A stretch of DNA of 64,000 nucleotides. Origin: Halorubrum halophilum (GTDB lineage Archaea; Halobacteriota; Halobacteria; Halobacteriales; Haloferacaceae). The stretch is from positions 1-64,000 of the forward strand of contig NZ_BBJP01000005.1 of the NCBI RefSeq assembly GCF_000739595.1, given 5' to 3'. The position numbers and the translations under genes were made by a program. The notes beneath the pieces are model-generated. The model saw only the letters and a program-made list of their open reading frames with translations, searched no databases and was not told the DNA's origin. Shown here in pieces: positions 43,612 to 51,491 of the stretch. Position 1 is the first letter of the stretch; each line of letters starts with the position of its first letter.

Positions 43612-45722
43612 TGGTCGAGTTCCTCCGGGTCAACGGTGAGTCTCACGTCGACGGCGGCGGCGTTCGTGCCGCCGTCGGCGTCGGGCAGTGCGACGAGGGG
43701 GTTGATGTCGAGCTCTAAGATCGCCGGGAAGTCGGTCACCAGCTGTGAGAGCCGGCCGATCGTCTCGATCACGGCGTCGACGTCGACCGGGTCGCGGCCG
43801 CGGGCGCCGCGCAGCAGCGGCGCCGACTGGATCTCCTCGGTCATCTCGCGGGCCTCCGGCTCGGAGACGGGCGCGACGCGGAAGGTGGTGTCCTCCATCA
43901 CTTCCACGAAGATGCCGCCCAGCCCGAACATCAGCAGGGGGCCGAACTGCGGGTCGCGGTTCATGCCGACGATCGTCTCGACGCCGTCGTCGAGGTCGAC
44001 CATCTCCTGCACTTGGACGCCGAGGACGGTCGCGTCCGGCTGGTAGTTGCGCGCCCGCGTGATCAGGTCCTCGTAGGTGTCCGCCACCTCGCCGTCCTCG
44101 ACGCCGACGGCGACGCCGCCGATGTCGGACTTGTGGAGGATGTCTGGCGAGACGATCTTCATCACCACGCCGCCGTCGATCCCGGCGGCGACCTCGCGGG
44201 CGCGCTCGGGCGAGTCGACGATCTCGCCGGCGGGCGTGGGGATGCCGTACGCGTCGAGCAGCTCCATCGCCTCGACGCCCAAGCGGTTGTCGTCGCGCTC
44301 GCGCACCGTCCCGAGTATCTCGCGGGCGCGCTCGCGGTCGACGTCGAACGACATCGGGTCGGCGTACTCGCGCGCCTTGATGTCGCGGTACTCCGCGAGC
44401 GTCGCGAGGCTGTCGATGGCGCGCGCGGGGTCGAAGTAACAGGGGATCCCCTTCGACTGGAGCCGCTGTTTCGGCTTCCGAGTCCGGTCGCCCCCCATCA
44501 GGCAGGCGGCGACGGGGGCGTCCATCTCGTCGCTCACGCCGGTGATCGCCTCGGCGAGCTCGTCGAAGTCGATCGTCGCGGTCGGCGCGGCCAACACGAG
44601 GGCGGCCCCGACGTTGTCGTCGGCGACGGTGATCTCCAGCGCCTCGCGGAACCGCTCCACGTCGGCGTCGCCGATCACGTCGACCGGGTTGTGGATGTTC
44701 GCCTCGTCGGGCATCGACTCGGAGAGCCGATCGGTCGTCTCCCCGGTGAACGACGCCATGTCGAGGTCGGCGTCGCCGACGGCGTCGGTCGCCATCACGC
44801 CGGGGCCGCCGGCGTTGGTGACGATGGCGACGCTGTCGGTGTCGGGGAGCGGCTGGCTGCCTAAGATTCCGGCCGAGTCGAACAGCTCGTCGACCGACTC
44901 GGCGCGGATGACGCCCGCCTGGTCGAGGCCGGCCTCGTACGCCTTGTCGGAGCCGGCGAGCGTGCCGGTGTGCGAGGAGGCTGCCTGTGCCCCCGCGCTC
45001 GTCCGCCCGGACTTCACGGCGACGATCGGGGTGTCCCGCGTCGTCTCGCGGGCGGTCTCGATGAACTCGCGACCGTCCTCGATCCCCTCGAGGTAGCCGA
45101 TTATCACGTCGGTCTCCTCGTCGTCGCCCCAGTGGTCGACGAAGTCGGTCTCGTCGAGGACGGCCTTGTTACCCAGCGAGACCACGTCTTTGAAGCCGAT
45201 CCCGTTGTCGTTGGCCCAGTCGAGGACCGCGGTGACGAACGCCCCCGACTGGCTCATGAAGGAGAGCCCGCCGGGGAGCGCGTTCTCCGGGCCGAACGTC
45301 GCGTTCATCCCCGAGGGCGTCGACATAATCCCCAGACTGTTGGGGCCGACGAGGTTCAGGTCGTACTCGTCGGCTATCTCCGCGAGGTGCTGCTCCCTCG
45401 CGGCCCCGTCCTCCCCCGTCTCGCCGAACCCCGCGGTGATCACGACGACGTTCCGGACGCCGGCCTCGCCGCACGCCTCGATCGCGTCCAACACGATCGA
45501 CGGCGGCACGACGATCACGGCGACGTCGGCGTCGGCGTCGGCCACCGCGTCGACGCAGGGCGTGCCGAGCACCTCGTCGTAGTTCGGGTTGACGGGAACG
45601 GTGTCGCCGTCGAAGTCGTCGAGCAGATTTGACGTGACGGCGCGTCCGACAGCCCCCTCTCGGGATGTCGCGCCGACGACGGCGACCCGGTCCGGGTCGA
45701 ACAGCTCGTTGAGCGTACCCAT
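43608..45722 (-). CDS. acd: Acetate--CoA ligase (ADP-forming), fused alpha-beta subunits
   Basis: 704 residues. The alpha part has a CoA-binding Rossmann domain (RVAVVGATSREGAVGR), two ligase domains and the phosphorylated histidine in AASSHTGTLAG (His251). The beta part is an ATP-grasp domain with MKIVSPDILHKSDIGGVAVG. It makes acetate and ATP from acetyl-CoA, ADP and phosphate, an archaeal route of energy conservation during overflow. Haloarchaea typically have this fused form. A TATA-like CTTAAG (minus strand, about 45749-45754) lies 27-32 bases upstream. The next gene (Pta-like) is translated from the same mRNA. Confidence 0.9.
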   Translation of the reverse strand: MGTLNELFDPDRVAVVGATSREGAVGRAVTSNLLDDFDGDTVPVNPNYDEVLGTPCVDAVADADADVAVIVVPPSIVLDAIEACGEAGVRNVVVITAGFGETGEDGAAREQHLAEIADEYDLNLVGPNSLGIMSTPSGMNATFGPENALPGGLSFMSQSGAFVTAVLDWANDNGIGFKDVVSLGNKAVLDETDFVDHWGDDEETDVIIGYLEGIEDGREFIETARETTRDTPIVAVKSGRTSAGAQAASSHTGTLAGSDKAYEAGLDQAGVIRAESVDELFDSAGILGSQPLPDTDSVAIVTNAGGPGVMATDAVGDADLDMASFTGETTDRLSESMPDEANIHNPVDVIGDADVERFREALEITVADDNVGAALVLAAPTATIDFDELAEAITGVSDEMDAPVAACLMGGDRTRKPKQRLQSKGIPCYFDPARAIDSLATLAEYRDIKAREYADPMSFDVDRERAREILGTVRERDDNRLGVEAMELLDAYGIPTPAGEIVDSPERAREVAAGIDGGVVMKIVSPDILHKSDIGGVAVGVEDGEVADTYEDLITRARNYQPDATVLGVQVQEMVDLDDGVETIVGMNRDPQFGPLLMFGLGGIFVEVMEDTTFRVAPVSEPEAREMTEEIQSAPLLRGARGRDPVDVDAVIETIGRLSQLVTDFPAILELDINPLVALPDADGGTNAAAVDVRLTVDPEELDQ

Positions 45723-45846
45723 CGGTACGTGGCTATACGCACCGACGGCTTAAGATCGACGGGAGCGTTCTCATATCCTGAATATTAATGAACGACCGTC
45801 CGGATCCATCACGGTGAGTTCGAGGATCGGCGAGGTGATCGCCCGT

Positions 45847-47661
45847 TCAGTCGGTGTCGTCGAACTCCTCCGGCTCCGAGCCGCGGTCTTCCGAATCCGA
45901 AGGCGCGGACCCGTCCGTTCGCATCCGCGTCTCCGATCGCTCCACGGCGGCGGTCCGCGGGCGGTTCGAGGGGCTCGCCTCGCGGGAGTCCCCGTCGGTC
46001 GCACCGGTCCTCGCGTTCGGAACTGAGAGGGTCACGAGGTTCCCGTCGCCGTGGGTGTCGAAGGTCAAGTCGCCGCCCGACCGGTTGGCGACCCAGTACA
46101 CGAGCCACAGGCCCATCCCGCCGGTGTGACGCAGGTCGTCCATCTCCCACCGGTCGGTGATGACGTACCGCTCCTCGACCGGGATCGGCGGGCAGTTGTC
46201 GCGGATCGACACCTCAATCGCCTCGTCCGTCCCACGCACGTCGATCCGGACCCGCGGCGTCGACTCCGCGTGTTCGAGGGCGTTCTCGACCAGTTCCGCG
46301 ATCGCGTAATCGAGCTCCGGGTGCGTGAACGCCCTCGCGTCCGGCGGATACGAGACCGACACTTGGGGGACCGTCGAACCGTCGTCTTCCGTCCCCTCGC
46401 TCACCGTTCCCTCGCTCGCCGTTCCCTCGCTCACCGTTCCCTCGCTCGCCGTTCCCTCGTCGGTCATCCAGTCCGCGTTCTCGGCTTCCTCTCCGGGATC
46501 GGCCTCAGCCGCGTCGCCGTCGGCGACTGGATCGCGATACGTGATGTCTATCGCCTCGTCGCAGTCGTCGACGACCATGCCGAGCGCCTCCTCGACCACG
46601 GGCGCGACTTCGACCGCTCGGGGCGACCCGCGCTGTCGCAGCAGGTCGATCACGCCGCGCTGCTTCTCCGCCGTCGTCAACAGGTCGGAGGCGATCCGCC
46701 GGATCGTCTCCGCGTACTCCTGTAAGTCCGCGCCGAGTTCGGCGAGGGCGTCGGGGTCGATCCGATTGCCGTCGGCCTCTTGGTCCGTACCCGCGCCGCC
46801 GCCCCACGCCTCTGGATCGAACGCGTCCGAGCCGTCGATGGAATCGACGATGCGCTCCGCGGTCCCGTCGACGATATTCATGTCGTTGCGGATCGTGTGC
46901 CGCAGGAGGTTATCCATCACGGCGAGCTGTCGCTCGCGGCGGTACTCCTCGGTGACGTCGCGGGCGAATCCGGTGACTGCGACGACCTCATCGTTCTCGA
47001 TCACCGGCTCGCCGGGCACGCGGACCCACTTCGTGGTCCCGTCGGCAGACCCGAGACGGTAGTCGATCAGCGTCGACTCGCCGCTCGAGAGCCGCTCCAT
47101 CGCCCGCTCGACGTACGGGCGGTCCTCGGGGTGGACCGCGTCGAGGAACTTCGTGGGCCGCCGTTCGAGCACGTCCGACGACACGCCGAAGACATCGTCG
47201 ACGGCGTCGTTGACGAACAGCAGCTCGTCCCACTCGGCGGAGAACATCCAGAACACGTCGGACGAGACCGACGCGATCGTCTCCAGTCGGCGCCGAGACT
47301 CGACCTCGGCGGTGATGTCCCGCGAGGCCACCACGTAGCCGTCGATCCCCGTCTCTCCGGGCGGGTGCACCGTCGTCCGGAGCCACACCCATTCGTCGTC
47401 GTCGGTGCGGTGCCGGTACTCCAGCGGCTCGGCGGCCGCCCGCTCCCCGGAGGCGATCCGCGCGAACTTCTCTCGGATCCGCCCCTCGTCGTCGGGGTGA
47501 ACGAGCGCGAACGCGTCCGCCCCGACGAGTTCGTCCGGTTCGAACCCGATCAAGTCGGCGACGGCCGCGTTGAGGTGCCGGTAGACCCCGTCTTCGTCGA
47601 GGACGGCGATCTTGTCCCCCGCGAGATCCAGAAGAACTGCGGGATCCGGCGACTCGGCCAT
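45847..47661 (-). CDS. PAS-containing sensor histidine kinase
   Basis: 604 residues. Two PAS domains (about 10-115 and 125-245) feed a histidine kinase core. The phosphorylated histidine is in NLLRHTIRNDMNIV (~273), the N box reads ELVENALEH and the G box TGGMGLWLVYWV. A linker contains the near-perfect pentapeptide repeat TASEGTVSEG (x2). There is no membrane span, so it is a cytoplasmic sensor. No response regulator is adjacent. ATG 47661 (MAESPDPAVLLDLAG) is preferred over a 17-codon extension. It ends with a long acidic tail of unknown role. Confidence 0.85.
   Translation of the reverse strand: MAESPDPAVLLDLAGDKIAVLDEDGVYRHLNAAVADLIGFEPDELVGADAFALVHPDDEGRIREKFARIASGERAAAEPLEYRHRTDDDEWVWLRTTVHPPGETGIDGYVVASRDITAEVESRRRLETIASVSSDVFWMFSAEWDELLFVNDAVDDVFGVSSDVLERRPTKFLDAVHPEDRPYVERAMERLSSGESTLIDYRLGSADGTTKWVRVPGEPVIENDEVVAVTGFARDVTEEYRRERQLAVMDNLLRHTIRNDMNIVDGTAERIVDSIDGSDAFDPEAWGGGAGTDQEADGNRIDPDALAELGADLQEYAETIRRIASDLLTTAEKQRGVIDLLRQRGSPRAVEVAPVVEEALGMVVDDCDEAIDITYRDPVADGDAAEADPGEEAENADWMTDEGTASEGTVSEGTASEGTVSEGTEDDGSTVPQVSVSYPPDARAFTHPELDYAIAELVENALEHAESTPRVRIDVRGTDEAIEVSIRDNCPPIPVEERYVITDRWEMDDLRHTGGMGLWLVYWVANRSGGDLTFDTHGDGNLVTLSVPNARTGATDGDSREASPSNRPRTAAVERSETRMRTDGSAPSDSEDRGSEPEEFDDTD
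46396..46455. repeat. Tandem repeat inside the sensor kinase gene
   Basis: Four 15-base units alternate as CTCGCTCACCGTTCC and CTCGCTCGCCGTTCC, so the whole is a perfect 30-base duplication. It encodes TVSEG/TASEG pentapeptides in the acidic linker of the kinase. Copy number could change by slippage without breaking the frame, since 15 is a multiple of three. Confidence 0.8.
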
Positions 47662-47761
47662 ATGGGTACCGCTTTCCGAGGCGGATGATAAGACTGGCCG
47701 CCTGATTATCACGAGAGAAATTCTTCGGCCGTGCGGTCGGTCGACCGCGACAGGTGGTAGA

Positions 47762-48151
47762 TCAGTCGGCCGAGACGCCGGTGGTGTCGAACGCGGTGTT
47801 CACCGGGTCGGCCGCCGAGTCGTCGACGGTCAGCGTGACGCCGCCCTCGTCGAGCTCGATGGTGGCGTCGGTCGCGCCCCGCGAGTACTCCGCCGCGTGG
47901 TCGCCGTCGGGGTCGAAGCGAACGCCCTCGACCAGCAGGGGCGTCTCGCTGAGTCGTTCGACCTTGCGGTACGCGGTCGAGAGCGCGATGTCGCACGCCT
48001 CGGCCAGCTCGCTCGTCGTCATCGCCGTGTCGGCGGCCCCGAGGATCGCCCGGCAGTCGGGGTCGGCGAGCGCGTCGAACGTGTCGTCGAGGGTCTCGTC
48101 GCCTTCCGTCGCGGTCGTCGGTCCGGTCGCCTGCGGCGCGTTTCGCTTCAT
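47762..48151 (-). CDS. Winged-helix HTH regulator (ArsR/DUF7344-like)
   Basis: 129 residues. The N-terminal half is a winged helix (TFDALADPDCRAILGAADTAMTTSELAEACDIALSTAYRKVERLSE), followed by a small beta-rich C-terminal part (VRFDPDGDHAAEYSRGATDATIELDEGGVTLTV) seen in many haloarchaeal one-component regulators. ATG 48151 is set by MKRNAPQAT. Its promoter has a TATA-like TTATAAAAAA and, between it and the ATG, the near-palindrome CCCTACATATGTGGGG. Autorepression is the simple prediction. It is divergent from the HTH_10 regulator at 48341. Confidence 0.78.
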   Translation of the reverse strand: MKRNAPQATGPTTATEGDETLDDTFDALADPDCRAILGAADTAMTTSELAEACDIALSTAYRKVERLSETPLLVEGVRFDPDGDHAAEYSRGATDATIELDEGGVTLTVDDSAADPVNTAFDTTGVSAD

Positions 48152-48187
48152 GGATGTAGGTAACGGCTCCACCCTCCCCAACACCGG

Positions 48188-48213
48188 CCCTACATATGTG
48201 GGGTTTTTTATAA
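48188..48213 (-). promoter_or_regulatory. Promoter and palindrome of the winged-helix gene
   Basis: On the minus strand TTATAAAAAA (48204-48213) is an A/T-rich TATA box. Immediately downstream is CCCCACATATGTAGGG (48188-48203), a near-perfect palindrome centred on ACATATGT that would overlap the transcription start. An operator for the divergent regulators is likely; the leader to the ATG would be about 30 bases. Confidence 0.55.
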
Positions 48214-48340
48214 GGAAGCGCCGATCGCGGCGCCTGCGAGCGAGCGCTGCGTCCGGCGGCGATCCGGAGGTCGACGACACCGACGCCGACGCGACGACGG
48301 CGTCAACGTTTTGCCGGCCGGCGGACACGAACGGACGCAG

Positions 48341-48976
48341 ATGGGATCCGGAATCAGGGCGGAGGTCTCGCTCCCGACGGCGGCGCCCTCCCCGTTCGAC
48401 GGCGTGGTCGACGGGTCGACGCCGATCTACAGCGTCGCGCGCAGTACGTCGACCGACGACCCGGAGACGGTCGTCCTCGAGTTCATCGCCGACGCGGACC
48501 TCCCGGTCCCCGACGGGGTCGAGGTCGTGTTCGACTACGGCGCCAAGGCCGCCTACCGGTTCGAGGCGCCGTGGGTCGAGGCGTCGCCGTTCGCGGTGCT
48601 CGACCGACACGGCGTCCCCGCCTCGGAGACCACGATCCGAGACGGGCGGCTGCTCGTCACGTTCCACGCGACCGACCTGCCGACGCTCCGCTCCGTGCTT
48701 GACGAGTTCCGGGAGTCCTGTTCCGATATGCAGGTGTTGCGACTTCTCCAGTCGTCGTCGACGCCCGAGGAGTCGGACCTGGTCACCGTCGACCGGAGCG
48801 AGCTGACCGAGCGCCAGCGCGAGGTGCTCACCGCCGCCTACGACGCCGGCTACTTCGACCACCCGAAGGGGGCGAACGCCGGCGAGGTCGCGGAGTCGCT
48901 CGACATCGATCGCTCGACGTTCTCGGAGCACATGGCGGCCGCACAGCGGAAGCTGCTCTCGACGCTGCTCGACTAG
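48341..48976 (+). CDS. HTH_10 (Bat-like) transcriptional regulator
   Basis: 211 residues. The N-terminal ~130 residues are a compact sensor-like domain resembling the Bat C-terminal spacer (VVLEFIADADLPVPDGVEVVFDYGAKAAYRFEAPWVEA...). The C-terminal HTH_10 domain (LTERQREVLTAAYDAGYFDHPKGANAGEVAESLDIDRSTFSEHMAAAQRKLL) is the same DNA-binding class as in the LOV regulator at 14368. It lacks PAS and GAF domains, so the input is unknown. ATG 48341 is chosen; ten residues upstream is another ATG without conserved content. It shares the divergent region with the winged-helix gene. Confidence 0.8.
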   Translation: MGSGIRAEVSLPTAAPSPFDGVVDGSTPIYSVARSTSTDDPETVVLEFIADADLPVPDGVEVVFDYGAKAAYRFEAPWVEASPFAVLDRHGVPASETTIRDGRLLVTFHATDLPTLRSVLDEFRESCSDMQVLRLLQSSSTPEESDLVTVDRSELTERQREVLTAAYDAGYFDHPKGANAGEVAESLDIDRSTFSEHMAAAQRKLLSTLLD

Positions 48977-49087
48977 GTCCGGCCGCAGTCCGGCGATCAC
49001 CCGCCTTCGAGTCCGGTGATCAGCCGGATTCCTGTGGCCTCGGAATTCGAACTATCCTTCATGTGGGTTCGTGTCGTACTCTGCGGT

Positions 49088-49240
49088 ATGAGCCCACGGA
49101 CGCACACCTTCGTCTGCCCAGAGTGTCGTCGCTCGATTGAGGTGGACGACGAGATGCGGGCGACGCTGATCGAGACGGGCTGTGTCGTCTGCGGTGCGCC
49201 CATCAGCGAGGGCGACATCGGGAACACCCAGACCGCGTAG
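49088..49240 (+). CDS. Tiny zinc-ribbon protein (DUF7560-like), copy 1
   Basis: 50 residues: MSPRTHTFVCPECRRSIEVDDEMRATLIETGCVVCGAPISEGD. Two CxxC pairs (10-13 and 32-35) form one zinc ribbon. It is about half identical to the 45-residue protein at 57752, including IEV-DDEM-IL-TGC-VC, so the two are paralogues. I recall the family as DUF7560, with unknown partners. The upstream ATG at 49016 gives a hydrophobic extension not conserved in the paralogue; ATG 49088 is preferred. Confidence 0.72.
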   Translation: MSPRTHTFVCPECRRSIEVDDEMRATLIETGCVVCGAPISEGDIGNTQTA

Positions 49241-49375
49241 GGATCGTCGTCGCTCGGGGCCGTCCCAGCCTCTTGCTCTCGTCGCACCCACTGCGGGTCC
49301 CCGTCACCGATAGCCGTCGGCTCCCCCTCGCCCGGTCTCGTGTCCTTTATCCCCTCGTACCCAGAGAGGTAGCGT

Positions 49376-49843
49376 ATGGCGACGAGAAGCGAGGTCGAGA
49401 TGTCCGACGCGGAGGTCGACGCGCTCCTGTCTCGGCACGAGACAGGTGTGCTGTCCCTCGCGCGCGACGAGACCCCGTACGCGATCCCGATCTCGTACGG
49501 ATTCGACGAGGAGTCGCGGACCGCCTTCCTCCGGCTCGTGTCGACGCCCGACAGCGAGAAGCGGGAGTTCCTCGCGTCCGACCCGCAGGCCCGGATCGTG
49601 GTGTACGAGGAGGGCGGCGAGGGAGACCGCGAGGAGTACGCGAGCGTCGTCGCCGTCGGCACCCTCCACCGGGTCGACCTCGACGATCTCACGCCCGAGA
49701 CGATCGCGCAGTACGGCGAGACGCAACGGCCCTTATTCGAGATCTGGGCCGACGGGAAGGAGAACCTCGACATCGAGCTGTACCGGTTTGAGCCCGAGCG
49801 ACTCACCGGGCGGACGGTGGTCGTCGACCGCGACGAGGAGTAG
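49376..49843 (+). CDS. Pyridoxamine 5'-phosphate oxidase-like FMN-binding protein
   Basis: 155 residues, split beta-barrel of the PPOX/FMN-binding class: MSDAEVDALLSRHETGVLSLARDETPYAIPISYGFD at the start, with FMN-binding strand residues in RTAFLRLVSTPDSEKREFLASDPQARIVVYE. The lack of a full PdxH signature makes it more likely a flavin reductase/nitroimidazole-resistance type than vitamin B6 synthesis. A TATA-like CCTTTATCCC lies about 30 bases upstream. Stand-alone gene followed by repeat copy D. Confidence 0.78.
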   Translation: MATRSEVEMSDAEVDALLSRHETGVLSLARDETPYAIPISYGFDEESRTAFLRLVSTPDSEKREFLASDPQARIVVYEEGGEGDREEYASVVAVGTLHRVDLDDLTPETIAQYGETQRPLFEIWADGKENLDIELYRFEPERLTGRTVVVDRDEE

Positions 49844-49911
49844 GAATTCGCCGATCGCTTATAAACAGTCGTTCGTGGATCGTCGATTCGGGTTTTGTCG
49901 TTCTCGATCGC

Positions 49912-50271
49912 TTATAAGCGGCCTCTAGCGGACTTGCGGTGAACACCTCCAAAGCCCCAGCCGGCGACGACTCGCGCGCTTTGCTGCGCTCCTCGGTCGC
50001 TCACTTCGTTCGCTCCCTGCGGTACTTGCTGCAGCGTGCTTCGTCCTCGCGGCAGCGAGGCGCTTCGCGCCTCTGGCAGCCGGCGGCGAAGCCGCCGGCG
50101 ACTGCCCCTTTGAGTCCCACCCGCACCGCACAGTCCCGCACCTCACGCCTCCCCAACCTCGTCAGTCGCCCTCCGCTTCGCTCCGGACGACTGACTCCCT
50201 CGCGCGGGCTCCTCGTGGCCGCCAAAGGCGGCCACTCGGAGGCGCGCGCCGACCGCAGAACGATTTATAAG
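49912..50271 (+). repeat. Dispersed structured intergenic element, copy D
   Basis: It occupies most of the 504-base convergent gap. It starts with TTATAAG, 19 bases before GGTGAACACC, and ends in TTTATAAG. P1 is the most divergent here (AGCCGGCG with CGCCGGC plus a two-base bulge), with extra local hairpins GAGGCGC/GCGCCTC and GCCGGCGG/CCGCCGGC inserted. The core CCCCTTTGAGTCCCACC is intact (about 50104-50120). P2 pairs 50161-50168 with 50188-50195 (GTCAGTCG/CGACTGAC) and P3 pairs 50215-50223 with 50227-50235 (9 bp). A partial extra left end (TTATAAACAG) precedes it. Confidence 0.82.
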
Positions 50272-50347
50272 AAGTCGTTGGTGCCGTCGCTCGGCGGCTC
50301 CGTCGCAGGTCAGTTGCTTAAAAAGGCGCTCGTGGTTCGGTCGCCGC

Positions 50348-51418
50348 TCAGTCGTCTGCGGCCGCGGCGTCGGCGGTCGGCTCGTACAGCTCGCCGGCGC
50401 GCTCGCGCTCGGTGAGGTACTCGTCGACGTCGAGCGCGGCCTTCACGCCCATCCCGCTGGCCGTGGCCGCCTGCTGGTAGTGGAAGTCGACCACGTCGCC
50501 CGCGCCGAAGAGGCCCTCGACGCCGGTCGCGGTCTGGTTCCCGCCGCGGCCGCCCTCGGTGATCAAGTAGCCGTCGTCGTCGGTCTCGATCCCGGTGCCT
50601 TCGAGGAAATCGGTGTTCGGGGTGTGGCCGATGGCGAAGAAGACGGCGCCCACGTCGAAGTCGTATTCGTCAACCTCGTCGGCGGTGGCGGGGTCGTCGA
50701 GCTTCTCCTTCGGGTGCCCGTCCGGGTGTTCGACGAGGCTCACGTGGTCGATGCCGTCCTCGGGGGTGCCGTGGATCTCGGTGAGTTCGGTGTTGAGGAG
50801 GAGTTCGATCTCGCCGTCTTCCACCTTCTCCATCGTGCGCTCGATCCACACGTCCTCGGCGCGGAACTCCTCGCGGCGATGGACGATGTAGACGGTGTCC
50901 GCGAACTTCGTCAGGAAGTTCGCCTCCTCCATCGCGGCGTCGCCGCCGCCGACGACGAGCATGTCCTCGTCGCGGAAGAACGCGCCGTCGCAGGTCGCGC
51001 ACGTCGAGAGCCCGTACCCCATCAGCTCGTCCTCGCCGGGAACGCCGAGGGTGCGGGCGCTGGCCCCCGAGGCGGCGATGAAGGCGTCGGCGGTGTAGAC
51101 GTCGCCGTCGGAGAGCTCGACGCGGAAGTGGCCCGCGGGCTCTTTGGTGACGTCCACGATGACCCCGTTGCGAGTCTCGGCGCCGAACTTCGTCGCCTGT
51201 TCTTTCATGTTGTTGATCAGCTCCGGCCCGGAGACCCCCTCGGGGAAGCCGGGGTAGTTCTCCACGTCGGTGGTGAGCGTGAGCTGTCCGCCCGGCTCGT
51301 CGCCTTCGATGAGCAGGGGGTCGTTGTTCGACCGCGCGGCGTAGATCGCGGCGGAGAGCCCCGCGATCCCGGTACCGGCGATCATCAGTCGGCGGTGTTC
51401 GACGGTGTCGTCGGTCAT
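50348..51418 (-). CDS. trxB: Thioredoxin reductase-like FAD/NADPH oxidoreductase
   Basis: 356 residues. FAD-binding GTGIAGLSAAIYAARS (15-30), the redox-active disulfide CATC (140-143 in STCATCDGAFF) and the NADPH motif VVGGGDAAMEEANFL are all present, matching prokaryotic TrxB. It passes electrons from NADPH to thioredoxin or a similar partner. The C-terminal ~20 residues are an acidic extension. It is convergent with repeat copy D. Some haloarchaeal TrxB-like proteins use other partners (for example ferredoxin-dependent), so the exact substrate is uncertain. Confidence 0.88.
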   Translation of the reverse strand: MTDDTVEHRRLMIAGTGIAGLSAAIYAARSNNDPLLIEGDEPGGQLTLTTDVENYPGFPEGVSGPELINNMKEQATKFGAETRNGVIVDVTKEPAGHFRVELSDGDVYTADAFIAASGASARTLGVPGEDELMGYGLSTCATCDGAFFRDEDMLVVGGGDAAMEEANFLTKFADTVYIVHRREEFRAEDVWIERTMEKVEDGEIELLLNTELTEIHGTPEDGIDHVSLVEHPDGHPKEKLDDPATADEVDEYDFDVGAVFFAIGHTPNTDFLEGTGIETDDDGYLITEGGRGGNQTATGVEGLFGAGDVVDFHYQQAATASGMGVKAALDVDEYLTERERAGELYEPTADAAAADD

Positions 51419-51491
51419 GGATACCGCTTCGCCGTCGCGAACTATGTAGGTTGCGCCCTCGGGCGCACGGAGCGGGAAGCAGCGAACGCCC

